Source: Thelephora terrestris (taxonomy: Eukaryota; Basidiomycota; Agaricomycetes; Thelephorales; Thelephoraceae). Taken from it: a stretch of DNA of 64,000 nt. Position 1 is the stretch's first letter; every line of letters starts with the position of its first letter. Positions 12,400 to 23,770 of the stretch are shown in pieces. Under the pieces are notes generated by a model. It saw only the letters and a list, made by a program, of their open reading frames with translations. It ran no database searches and was not told where the DNA came from. The position numbers and the translations under genes are program-made. Location: assembly GCA_015956445.1 (NCBI GenBank), contig WIUZ02000015.1:956001-1020000 (forward strand). The letters are read 5' to 3'.

Positions 12400-13191
12400 A
12401 TGGCACCTTCAAAAAAGCCTTCGACGAAGAACACGTCCTCCGACTCTAAAAAACAAAAGAAAGAGAAGCTCTTTCACCCTCAATCTCGAAAGGCCGGTCA
12501 ACTCGTGCGATCCCACATTCGCAAGTCAAAGCTCGAGGATCTTGCACGGAAAAGATCGCATAAACGATTATCTCAAGGTGCGCGGATTTTTCGTTTGCGT
12601 GCATTTTGTTTGGTATCGGGGTTTCTGACTTGGGGATGTGGTGTCGTTTTTTTAGTCGATGTACTCGGGTTTTTCTACTCGACCCTACCACCGGAAGGCG
12701 AACTGTCGCTTGACGAATTGCACTTGATCGTTCGAGACATTTGGCTCACGAGACACGATAAGGACCTCGAACAGGAGCGTGCTAAACGGCGGAAGGGTCG
12801 ACCGAAGTCCGTCAAGGAGATCCAGATTGAAGAGTTGAACGTTCGCGAAGCAGAGGAGTACCGGACTGGTCTCGGTTCGTCGCCTTTCGTTGTGAACATT
12901 TTTTTTTTTTTTTGCGGAACCCCAATGCAAACTGAGATTTTTTTCCCCATTATGCTAGAGGTCCCTGACTTGACTCACGGAGTGAACGTCGAGATTTTCC
13001 GGAAGTGGGATCAGAAGGAGGCTGGATATCTTCAGATGCTGCGGTATGTCAGGATATCGAGCGGTGATCAGGAGAAGGTCGTCGTTTCGCGGCCTGGCCA
13101 GCATCCCCGGCTTGTGTCGGCTATCAAGGCGGTGGCGACGATGGAAGCTACACCGAGTGGGGACGCAGAGGCGATGGATACTATGGGGTAA
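12400..13191 (+). CDS. TMA16: Translation machinery-associated protein 16 (TMA16), 60S ribosome biogenesis
   Basis: Three exons (12400-12577, 12656-12874, 12959-13191) encode about 210 residues. The lysine-rich N-terminus with KLFHPQSRKAGQLVRSHIRK matches the conserved HP-SRKA-Q motif of the family. Splicing gives HKRLSQVDVLGFFYSTLPPE, then an acidic/basic helical stretch (DIWLTRHDKDLEQERAKRRK, GRPKSV) and the conserved tail EVPDLTHGVNVEIFRKWDQ. Yeast TMA16 associates with nuclear pre-60S particles. Intron 2 contains a run of T and ends in a typical acceptor. The gene looks intact. Confidence 0.92.
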   Translation: MAPSKKPSTKNTSSDSKKQKKEKLFHPQSRKAGQLVRSHIRKSKLEDLARKRSHKRLSQGARIFRLRAFCLVSGFLTWGCGVVFLVDVLGFFYSTLPPEGELSLDELHLIVRDIWLTRHDKDLEQERAKRRKGRPKSVKEIQIEELNVREAEEYRTGLGSSPFVVNIFFFFCGTPMQTEIFFPIMLEVPDLTHGVNVEIFRKWDQKEAGYLQMLRYVRISSGDQEKVVVSRPGQHPRLVSAIKAVATMEATPSGDAEAMDTMG

Positions 13192-13666
13192 TGGCGATGG
13201 TTGAAGCTGGGACCCTGTGCTTCATCTCGTTGGGTCGCCTTCTCGTACCGCTCATCCCTTGTGCCGTGCTCATAAAAATGTTTGGATTTCTCAACCAGAC
13301 CTTCAAAGACGTGCTTTTGTGTACTTGAAGATGATTTCCTGTTTCGCCATATTGTCTACCCTCTTAGTAGTCATGCTTGTGTTTACCCTCAGCCCCGTTG
13401 TATTGTTACCTCTCCTCTTGTCGGCCATATAATACTCAACCAGATGAAAAACAAATGGACCCTGTGTTGCATTGCACACAACAGGGACAGTCGTGCTTTA
13501 CAGCTGAAGTGGATGTTTAAGGGTCGCCAAGATTCCACGCACATGATGTATGTTCATGTTGGTTTTTTGAAGATATATAAGACACATGAGTCTCCATAGA
13601 GCAGACGTTCCCCCCTTCTGCCAACCCAACCATTGTCTCATCTGTCATTGCGTGTCTACAGCTCCC

Positions 13667-14109
13667 ATGGGGACAACTTGCCACATACTGATCCAAACCA
13701 TAGCCGGAACGGTGGAACATACTCAACGTGCCATTGACCTTCTCCTCAACCCCATTATCGCCTGGATTCTTCCTCTCATAACTACCATCTCCCTCTACTG
13801 GATTTGGCGAAACTTCACAATCGGTGGAGCAGTGGCTGTGTATCGTGAAGAATCACGTCAGTTATCTGATCGGTTTTTGATATTCCCGGGACGTAAGTAC
13901 CGGGTCTTGGAGAACTATTTTTAAGCGCCACTGCCAAAAACTCGATTTCTCTGCAAGTCGTCACAGGTCACACTTTGGTCACGATGTCTTCTTTAGTATT
14001 GCTCTGGTATCGTCCCCGCGCTGTTTTTCTTATCTTATTAACGGTGTATCTCAGCATCGTTCGATTCCCCCCCTTTCTTTCTCCCCTACCGCGTGTACCG
14101 TCGAGATGA
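13667..14109 (+). CDS. Candidate small two-exon membrane protein; stop overlaps the Helitron start codon
   Basis: Exon 1 is 13667-13892 and exon 2 is 13967-14109, predicted from GTAAGT at 13893 and CAG at 13964-13966; the join keeps frame. The protein of about 122 residues begins MGTTCHILIQ and has two strongly hydrophobic segments (IIAWILPLITTISLYWIW, and LVLLWYRPRAVFLILLTVYL). A TATA-like element (gatatataagac) sits near 13571, about 90 bp upstream. The TGA (14107-14109) overlaps the ATG of the Helitron Rep/helicase (14106-14108) as ATGA. I do not recognise the family. It may be Helitron cargo, or the two pieces may be chance open frames in a 5' leader. Confidence 0.4.
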
Positions 14110-17100
14110 GCAATCCACCCCTCGTGGCTTTCCTCGATGGAACACGGGTGACCGTCGATCTTGACCCGTCATCCTCTCGGTCCTTAATATCTCTCTCTCT
14201 CGCACACACGCTGAACTTACCGTGTATCTTCACGGCAACCGGTCATCAAACCTGTTCTGCAACACTCGTCGTCCCCACCATCAATGGGTTCTATCGCTCT
14301 CGATTGGATTTCACCGCCGGTTATGACCTGCCCGCTGGCGTGGTCCTCGGAAGTGATTGGGTTGTACCGTGCCAACCAATCCTTTTGGAGGGCCAATCCG
14401 CTTTAAAACAGCCAATGCCACACTTTCTTGATCGTCTCCCGCTGCCACATCGTTGGTATCCCGTTGCAGGTTTGCCCCCTTCTCTTCAGTTCAAGCGCCA
14501 CATGCTCACCAGTCTTTCAGCGCCTGTGGATCTGTCCCAGAAGCTCTGGGGTCCTGAAATGGGAGCGCGGGATGCGCTCTCATCGATTGTAACCGAGTGT
14601 TACATCAATGACATGTTTTGCTCTGATTTGTTATATGATCATGCCATTGCTCCGATCAGCGACTCTGACGGTGAACGACGGGCCGCCGTGCTGGCACACT
14701 TATTGAACGGAAAATGTGTCTCAAAGCCATCTATCCCTTCGTGTAAGCTACTCACTAGTCACGCTTCATCAACGGTCCATCTTTCTCACCTTCTGTGTTC
14801 GCTGCTGCTGGCCGCCTATCAAAATAAGTTGATTTCATCGCAGGTTTTTTGCCTTTGCTGTGAGTCTATCGGGTTGCAAGCTACCACTCTCTTTCCTGGA
14901 CGTGAGTTGCAGTCCAAGTTACAGCGACGGCTGAAATGTTGGAAACCACTGATTGAATTCCAGGATGTGTTCGGGACGTTAAATGGGCTGGAGAAGCTCA
15001 GTGCCGGTTCCTTGTCTGAACTGCTTTCACTTCACGGTATCAAGACCTGTTTCTCCACGAAAGATGTTGTGTGCGATATGATTGCTCACCACCTTGCAAC
15101 TGGCACTTGCGACAATACAGATGGCGAATTGTGCCCTTTCGTCCGTTCTTCTTGCGTTCAAGTCTCTGGTTCAAATCGATCTGGATCTGTTAGTTTACAA
15201 TCCTATGTTCTAGATGGTGTGTTGACATCTGCAAATCGGAAAGCCTTTTTACGCATTTTACGTGTGCTCGGTGTCCCCCATTCTTCCGCGCAACCCATTA
15301 AGGTGTTCCGATCATTGCTGCGAGGCTATATCCGTACTGACATACCGACTCGTCATTCTGATCAGCGAGACCGTGATGCTGCGTTCGCGACAATTGCAAG
15401 CGATTGGCCACAGAGAGTTTCTCATGGCGAGAAGGCAAACATGATTCATGAATTTCGTTCTCTGACCTCGTCAAACGCCTTGAAATCCTTCACGTGCGCT
15501 TCCTGTGCTGAACGTGTCTGTGACGCGAGACGGTCTGACGTTCCACTCGCAGATGTAAATCTCGAACCTCTCCGCAGACCTGAGTGGATCACATCTGGCA
15601 TCAACTGTGTTGCTCCACCAATGCCCTTCAAGGATGGACCACTGGAAAGTATAATCGTTGACCCTGCTGGTGTCCTCATTGACCGCGACCATGTAACGTG
15701 TTTGGCACTTTGTCCTCCCTGCAAAAGTGCTCTCTCTCGGAACAAGCTTCCTCGACTCTCACTTGCAAACTCGAATGTGATAGGTGCTGTCCCCTCTGAA
15801 TTGAATGACCTTACCTTGGTTGAAGAGATTATAGTGGCCCGGTGCCGAGCCAAGCTCTGTGTCATCAAGCTCCAAGACCATCGCGGTGATGTTGAGTTGC
15901 CATCGGTTCAGCGGGGGATCAAAGGCCATGTGATCGTCTTTCCGCAACATCCGGAGGTGTTACCAAATGTGATGCCCATCCCGCTCAATGATATTATTGC
16001 CCTCATATGTGTTGTGTTCTGCGGATCAACGAAACCAACTATGCAGTGGCTCAAGGAGAAGGCGCGTCCACTTGTCGTTCGTCGAGAAGCTGTGCTTAAG
16101 GCGTTGGAATGGCTTCGTGTTCACAATCCTTTGTATCAAGACATTGTTTTAGATGCTGTACGAATCTCCGCACTGCCTGAGCAGGATGTGCTCGATTATA
16201 ATGTTGAACATGTACCATTGTCAGCGACATCCCAGGCCCTCGTCTCTCGGTACGATGCCCTAAACGAGGTGATTGATGTGAGCAGTGTGCCATTACAGCC
16301 CCCTGACGAATGTGTGCAATTTGAAAGTGTTGTGATCACTGACGTCGATGCTCATATGCCATCATATCAGCTGAAGGCAGCAGCTCTCCGGCACGCTAAA
16401 CGAGGAGGCTCGTTTGTTGAAGTTCCTCATGATCCCGATCCTGTCAATGAGTTCTTTAACCCTTCGATGTTTCCGATGCTTTACCCAACCCTGTTTCCGT
16501 ACGGAATTGGTGGCTTTGAAGACAGGCGCAGGCTGGTACCAATTGGCCTAGAGAATCACGTCAAACATTTGCTGGCTCTTGCAGACAAACGCTTCCAGGA
16601 ACATTACTCGTTCATGTTTGTGGTTTTCAATGTCATTCAGCGGAGGAAGCTTCTACTCCACACAAGCCTTAGAGTGAGTCGGAACAACTTTGACTCGTGG
16701 GCACAACGCTTTGCACGTCTCCCTGTTGAAGCGATAACGTCGCTGGTCGTGCGAACTTCCAATGAGGGTGTCCCGCCCATTGCAACAAACAACGACGAAC
16801 AACTAGCTCTGGGACTGATGCGAGAGGTTAAAGCGATTTCCAGTAATGTCCCTGGATCACCAGAGTCTCGCTTAACAATGAGAAACGAGATCCGTGCAAT
16901 GATCTTATCGTTCGGTGTCCCGAGTTTCTTTATCACTGTCAATCCAGCAGATGTGTACAACCCCATTGTTAAATTCCTTGCAGGGAACGACATTGATATT
17001 GATAACCTGTTGCCGGACCAGGTTCCGACTTATTGGGAACAGGCCGGTGTCGTCGCACGCAATCCTTGTATTGCTTCAGAATTCTTCAACACGTACATCA

Positions 17101-20100
17101 ATGCATTTCTCTCGTCCTTTCTTCAATATGATCCGAAACAGCAATCAACCAAAACGGGCATACTCGGTGTGACCAAAGCCTACTATGGTTGTGTGGAGGC
17201 ACAGGGGCGTGGTTCATTGCACTGTCATATGGTTGTATGGGTTTATGGAGGATTGAATTCTGACAAGATAAGGGAACGGGCATTAGGTGACCACAGTTGG
17301 AGAGACCGCCTTATAGAATTCTTGGATGATACCATATGCAACGTGATCCCGGCAGATCCTGATCCATCGCTGTGTACTGTGCAGTCGTCACAGCATCACG
17401 CGTGTGCTGTCCGCGGTATTGCTATCACGGAAGGTCCCGTTTCAGAGGGTACACTAAAGGCGCGTTTGAAGGACTTGCACAATGTTGCCGTTGAATCCCA
17501 GTCCCATTCGCACACAGGCACATGTTACAAGTATCACAGGTCGGGTGATAAGAGATCTTGCCGCTTCAACCTCGATGAAGAGAATGTTGAGCCAAAAACA
17601 CACTTCGATGAGCAGCTCGGTGTGCTTGTCATGCGACACTTGGATGGTATGGTTGCTAATTTTTGCCCATCTATCACAGAAGGTGTTCGTTGTAATACGG
17701 ATGTCAAGTTCATGTCGTCAGGGGACGCTGCCAAATCTGTTTTATACTACACAACGAACTACATGACTAAGACAGGGAACAGGATGCATGTTTCATTTGG
17801 AGCAGTTGAAGTTGCGTTGAAAAAACTTGGAGACTACGACCCAACAAACACGGACACAGAACTCAGGGCAAAGAATATGCTTCGAAAGTGCGTCTATTCC
17901 ATGTTGTCTCACCAAGAGTTGTCTGGTCAGCAAGTCGCCGCATATCTAAAGGGGTACGGAGATCATTACTGCAGCCACAGATACCGAAACCTGTACTGGA
18001 CAGCGTTTGAGAGGAGCGTTGACAGAGACGATCCATCACCAGAATGCTACCACAATAGTGAGGAGGCCATGGCGGGCACAGGCAACACCGATGAAGACCT
18101 TGACACCGATCCTGGTGAAATCCCTGTCGCGGTTGGTGCTGATGAAGAGGTCGTGACGATTGAATCTGGAGACCCCGAACCACTGTCAGAGCTTGATGAG
18201 GATGAGGATGTGTCGATTGTAGCAACGGGTGGCGGAACTGTTGTCCGGTGTAGCTCGCAAGTCTACGACTATCGATTCCGTGCTCCAGGGTTGAGCCACC
18301 TGTCCGTTTGGCAGTTTGTGTCGTTTGTGGACAAGGTGTCCACCTATACCTCCCGATCTAAGCAACCTGACAATGATGGCGAGTGCAATGTTGATGACGA
18401 GGAGACAGAGCTTGACCTAAACGCGCGATCGTGCAATCCTCAAACTGGCACGGGGAGCAGGAAGTTTCAATCGTTTCAACTCCATGAAGAGCATGTACAG
18501 AATGGGAAAAAAGTACAACGGTTGCGAAGCGATCCATCAGCTCACTATGTCCCAGTGCCGATTGGCCCAGCTTTCCCTCGACGGGATCGCAGTCTACAGC
18601 ATGCCAAGTATTGTCGCCTGATGTTGATCCTGTTTAAGCCATGGCGTGTAGTCGGCGACTTGCGGGATGCTGGGGAAACATGGATCACAGCTTTCAACAA
18701 GTTTGGAACTGTATGTGCCGAGCCGACGAAATGTATCCTTGACAACATGCAAGTTATGCACGAATGTAAAGATGCGAAGGATGTTGAGGACAACCGCAGG
18801 AGGGATGCACGCCGAGACATCACTGAATCAAGATGGCTGGGTAGGAATGACATTGAAGAGTTTGGAGGGGACGATATGAATGATGACCTTCTGGAACACC
18901 TCGATTCTGTAGTCAACTATGCAGCTGACCGGAGGTCCAGGATAGACGTGGAGGTTGCTGAATGCTTGAATGAGATTCGGCAGTCCGGTGTTCTCACTCA
19001 ATCAGAGCAGCTGCAGGTAAAACGTGTTCAGAATGACCCTGAACTTGTGCTTCCCGATGATTTACCACTTGAGGACATCTGGAGAACGAGCTATGACAAC
19101 CGGCGAACAAAATGGAAACATGATATGTGCGCGCCTCCCGAACAACCTCCTGAGCCACAGACTGTTAATGATCCACGTTTGTCAAGTTTTGATTCCAACA
19201 TGATGGGGCACACTCACACAGTGACACGTCTCGACGTCCAGCCACAGCAATCGTGCGTTGTCATCGAAGAGGTGATTGCAAAATGGTCCCTGAATGAAGA
19301 GCAGGCTCGCGCCTTTTCTCTAGTTGCATCTCACTCACAAACAAGCGTCCACACAGAGCCTTTGAGGTTGTACTTGGGTGGTCCTGGTGGAACGGGGAAA
19401 TCGAGAGTGATAGCAGCCCTGACAGATTTCTTCGCTGAGTGTAAAGAATCTCGCAGGCTTTGCCTAGCTTCATTCACTGGGATAGCGGCAAAAAACATCA
19501 ATGGAACTACACTCCACACAGCGCTTGCTCTGAACCAAGATCAGAAGAACCGTCATAGGGGAAATGCGAAGACCAGGGCTGATCTTGTTGCAATGTGGTC
19601 CGGTGTAGACTATCTTTTCATAGATGAGGTTTCAATGATTGGATGCTATCTGCTCTACCAGATTCATACGGCATTGGTCGGAGCAAAAGGTTGTACTGAT
19701 TTGTTTGGAGGGATGAGCGTCATCTTCGCTGGAGACTTTGCTCAACTGCCCCCTGTTGGACAGATTAAACTCTTCAGCCGAACGAGATCGTCGAAGGAAG
19801 CCATTGTTTTTGGTCAGCTTCTGTGGCGGTCTGTGGGAATGGTTGTTATGCTTACCCAACCAATGCGCCAGATGGGCCATGAGAACAAACCCTTCGTTGA
19901 CCTGCTTGAAAGACTTCGTGACGGGAGGTGTACAACTGATGATTTCAGTCTATTGAATACTCGACTATTGAACATTGCGCTGGATGAAGGGTCCCGACCA
20001 CAATGGCAACGCGCCCCAATGATCGTCTATACAAACGCCATTAAGGATGCAATCAATCTTGAGGCGACGGTGGCATTTGCACAAAGAACCAGCCAGGAGG

Positions 20101-21047
20101 TTCATTGGTATCGTGCCGTGGACACTTACTGTGGAAAACCGATTGACGACGAGGCGATCAATGGTCTCCTCGATGCTTTGCCATCTAACAAGACTGGCGG
20201 TCGTGTCCGTGATCTCCCGCTGGTATTGGGTATGCCGGTCATGATCACTGAAAATTTTGATGTGATTGGAGGCATTGTGAACGGGAGTACTGGGATCCTC
20301 CGGAAGGTTTGGTATCGTGTTGATGGCACTAATAGGAGGTACATCACCTCCTGCATTGTGGAACTTCCTGATACCACGGCGGATGCTCTTCCCAACCTCC
20401 CTCCCAGATATGTTGCTGTCCTACCCAACACTGTAGAGATGAAGGCAATCCGACATCCAAACTCTGGCCGCACCTGCACGCTCCGCCGGCATCAAGTACC
20501 TCTGGACGCTGGGTTTGCGATCACAGCACACAAGGCGCAAGGTCAAACATTGAAGAACATCATCGTTGACTTAGCCAGCTGTGTCGGGACAGAAGCCGCC
20601 TACGTCATGGTATCCCGATGCACAAGCCTCGAAGGCCTCATGGTTCTCCGACCGTTTCCTATCGGCAAGATCACGATCCACCGTTCACAGGAGGCTCGGG
20701 ATGAGTTCCGTCGTCTGGAAAGGCTCAATTCCCAAACAATTACCAGTTGTGGAGCCCGCCCAATTGGCGATGTCAGCTCGTCTGCCGTTCACGAGATCCC
20801 CGCTGCTGAGGAGGTTTCACAAATTCCAACTTTATTTTCGGGGTCAAGCCCTCCGAACATTGGCAGCGCAACCCAGCTTCTAGGCCATATATGGAATGTT
20901 CAGGAAGAGAGTGGTACGTTACTTCTAATCCATTCCTGAACTCCGCTGTTCCTGACTGCGCTGGCAATAGGGCGCAGCGGAAAAAGGAAGATTTTCGGTT
21001 CAGAGTCGGCCGGCGAAAACCCACCCAAGAGGAAGAAACAATCCTGA
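14106..21047 (+). CDS. Helitron Rep/helicase (HUH endonuclease plus PIF1-like helicase)
   Basis: The first exon runs uninterrupted from 14106 to 20913. GTACGT at 20914 and TAG at 20968-20970 define one intron, giving a short basic tail (GRSGKRKIFG, PPKRKKQS) with the stop at 21045-21047. Domains in order: an N-terminal part with a GSDWVVP motif (residues 1-120); a Cys-rich DUF6570-like region (CASCAERVC, LRRPEWI, LALCPPCKSALSRNKLPRLS, residues about 450-700); the Helitron-like N domain with FITVNPADVYNPIVKF, YYGCVEAQGRGSLHCHMVVW (HUH, about residue 1038) and the paired tyrosines in LYYTTNYMTKTG (about residue 1212); then a PIF1 helicase with Walker A GGPGGTGKS (about 1757), FIDEVSMIG (about 1838) and FAITAHKAQGQTL. 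Rep nicks and joins single strands during rolling-circle transposition and the helicase unwinds them. All catalytic motifs look intact. Confidence 0.93.
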
Positions 21048-21153
21048 CGACACTCCCATATTTAACCACTTCCTATCTGTTTGAGGATCGTTCGCTCCAC
21101 CCCCCTCTTCGAGCCCGAATCCCCACTATCTTGTTGTCACCTTTTCGTCACCC

Positions 21154-22508
21154 ATGCCCCCTTTGTCTTACGAAGAACGTGCTTCATCGGGTCTCTATAC
21201 TCAATTGGCAACGACCTTTGATGAACAGCCGAATTCGCTTGCTACGGTTGACTATGGTATCCACTTTAGTGGACAATCTACTGCTTGGCGCAACGGAGAT
21301 GTTAAGAATTTTCGAACGACTTTCTATCAAATGGGCAAGACTCCTGAGGAACCCACCGACGAGGAACTGGTCGTGAATATCATCGGCGAGGTTGCTCATG
21401 AGGGCAGCGAGTTGGGCGCACGGGGGAATGCGTGGTTGAACCCCGGTCAGAAGATCATGGACAAGAATTCTGTCAGGGACATCCTAGTTCTCGTCCAACC
21501 CACTTTGGCAACAGAACCGTTGGAAGCTCTGTATGAGAATCAGATCCGTACCATTGAAGACATGGAAAGTAAGATTACTCTCCCCGCTCCAAAGGTATGT
21601 ACTGTTTCGACTACATACCTTCACCCTTGTTTACTTTGCGTTGCAGGCTAGCAAGGTTACTCATTGTGTTCGTTCAATCGACGAAGGAACATCGCTCGTC
21701 GTTACGATGCCGTTGAAATTCAAGGTCCGTTTTCCGGCTTTCAACTCATGGCGACATTTCTCACTAGGTAGGCTAGGTCCCCGATGAAGAATTCCATGCC
21801 ATCCGCCCTAAGTTGAAACGGTCGTTGACGGCAGCTGTATCTGGCGGAAGTACTTCCCGTGGGTATTTCCATCGCTTCGCCATGTCGTTGCGCTCATTCG
21901 CTCGTTCGCAGGACCCGAGCCTCAGCTCAAGGGCTTGTATGAGCCCCGGCTCCTACCTGATTATGACCCGAGCATTTTCAGCCTCAGGAGGGCCATGCTT
22001 GCCCAGCAGGATATACGAGACACCGATGGCAGTTGATTGCCCCATGGGATACCCAAGCCGCTCTCCGTCCTGGAACTCTCGTGAGTGTTGAAGCGACTTT
22101 GATCGTGTATAACTTTGGCCCTCCAAGTACCTCCACCGTATGCCTTTCACATTTCTTTTTTCAGTTGCGGAACTAAATGCCGCACAGGTCTTCCAGATCC
22201 AGGGCCGCCGCGTCAAGATCCTCGAGCAATCACCGTTGCCGCTCGCAGAATCTCCACCGCCAGTCGAAGAGCCTCTTTCACCGGTTGAGCAGGCTGTGAC
22301 CCACACCCCTTCTACATCATCTGGGGCCCAGTCATCGTCACGCCTCCCTTCCTCGCCCTCTCGCAAGAATTCACCTGCAAAGAAGCCGAGGCAAGCAGCA
22401 GGCCCTTCCGTCGAACCCAACCCTGCCTCCGCCTCTGCTATTACGGTTCCTAACCAACCTGCTACTGGCAGATCTTCAGCGAAACGCCCCACTGCTAACA
22501 CGAAGTAG
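21154..22508 (+). CDS. Second Helitron-associated gene, function unknown
   Basis: It starts MPPLSYEERASSGLYTQLAT. Exon 1 ends at LPAPK (donor about 21595) and exon 2 begins ASKVTHCVRSIDEGTS. A further intron (about 21725-21778) gives KFKVPDEEFHAIRPKLKRS. The last exon (from about 22166, AELNAAQVFQIQGRRVKILE) is rich in Ser, Pro and Ala and ends at 22508. The gene is in tandem with the Rep/helicase, as in other basidiomycete Helitrons as far as I recall. Between about 21855 and 22090 two frames compete: the one that splices cleanly, and an overlapping one reading GLYEPRLLPDYDPS and APWDTQAALRPGTLV, which looks more protein-like. The gene may therefore carry a small frame lesion. Confidence 0.55.
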
Positions 22509-22808
22509 GACAACCGTATTAGCTGTTAACAATTCCTATTGAACGATTCCCCCCCCTGATCCCTCTTATTTCTTCTCGCCTGTCCGCCCAATTTCCTACT
22601 GTACTTGTGCCTTCGAAACGAACTGTAACTACTATCGGTTGAATCCCTATTGTACTCGCCTCAATTTACGTATGAACTCCCCTCATCTCCCCCAGTATGG
22701 ACCATACTATGCGTGATCCTCTTCCCCGGTACGGAACTTATGTGATTTCAGTGAATTTAGTACAATCCTGTAAGCGCTGTGACGACGGTACTTATTAGTG
22801 CCACTAAC

Positions 22809-22837
22809 GGCGCCCGCCAGCACCACGGGCGGGGGCC
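22809..22837. repeat. GC-rich hairpin downstream of the Helitron genes
   Basis: GGCGCCCGCC and GGCGGGGGCC flank a 9-nt loop and pair over ten positions with one mismatch. Helitrons carry a short GC-rich hairpin just inside their 3' end. A CTGA (fits CTRR) lies 16 nt further on at 22854, but spacing and flanking base are not canonical, so the link is tentative. Confidence 0.35.
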
Positions 22838-23770
22838 TCGGATCAGTGCCTCCCTGAAATAGATCCCAACAGATATCATCGAATATGTCAATCGGAACGG
22901 TGCGGTTCGCCCGCGAATCCATCCACCAGCGCGGGCATATTGTCATCATCATGGTCCACCCCGGTTGCACCGCCGGTCCCATGACCTATGACCTAGGAAG
23001 TCTAACACCGATTAGGAGATATGCGACTCAATGGTGACATAGACGCACCTTCGTATTGGAATCATCTTGTTCGTGACTGACGAGAAAGTGGAAATGTGTT
23101 GCACCACGGCCAACAAATTCCACAAGTACCGCACAAGAAGGATTTGTGCCTGAAATGGCGGGCTCCGCTGTTTCATCTGGAGACATCGTAAGTGATCTGA
23201 GCCTCGGGAGCAAACGGTTGGGGGCGCACTCGCGTTGGGTGTACGATTTCCAGGAGCACTCATGCTATCCACAAGATGGAATGTTTGGAGGTACGTCCAT
23301 TCTCGGATGCATTCCCTTTAACGACCTAGCCATTGCTACTTACGAGACTTTCCTTGTGTACGAGGTATCACTTTGACCGACCCAAGGCGATTGGGCTTAA
23401 CATTTTTGTGAGGGCTGTGCAGGTTCTATCTGTGACTAGCCCACTTATAGAATGCGGCCGGAACATCATTACACATGCCACAAACAACCCACCTGACTCT
23501 GGAGCTCAGACACTTGGGACAATCTGCTCGTGATGATTACCCACCTGTCAGGCTCGGCCGCCATCTGTCACCCACCATAACAGGTTGTGTGTGGTGGAGT
23601 CCCTCATGCCAAGTGCGTATGCTGTCCATGGGATCATTTTCGGGACACCTTCTCGTTTGTAACATACTTTCGGTAGATCCGACACAAAGGTGTCCCGACA
23701 GAACCCAACCTATCCTTAAACCTGAAGTCTGAAATGCTCACGCATACATTGCAAATGACTGATATGGGTA
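22838..23770. other. Unassigned region upstream of the 23.8-25.4 kb gene
   Basis: Open pieces at 23146-23290 (MAGSAVSSGDIVSDLSLGSK) and 23475-23600 (LTLELRHLGQSARDDYPPVR) may be earlier exons of the gene that follows, but no chain of splices was convincing. Confidence 0.3.

Larger units (their letters stand above)
14106..22508 (+). mobile_element. Helitron (rolling-circle DNA transposon), coding core
   Basis: This covers the Rep/helicase gene and the accompanying second gene. The outer ends are not resolved: I could not identify a trustworthy 5' TC end or a 3' CTRR end. A hairpin at 22809-22837 is a weak candidate for the 3' side. The long, uninterrupted helicase frame suggests a young insertion. 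Confidence 0.85.

Noticed and set aside
22854-22857. CTGA as the Helitron 3' terminus
   Set aside because: It fits CTRR, but spacing from the hairpin (16 nt) and the following base are not canonical; without other copies it cannot be called.
22707-22982. Minus-strand frame with VPIDIFDDICWDLFQGG as an F-box gene
   Set aside because: Only a short F-box-like motif is present, without the following conserved helices or an open downstream region.
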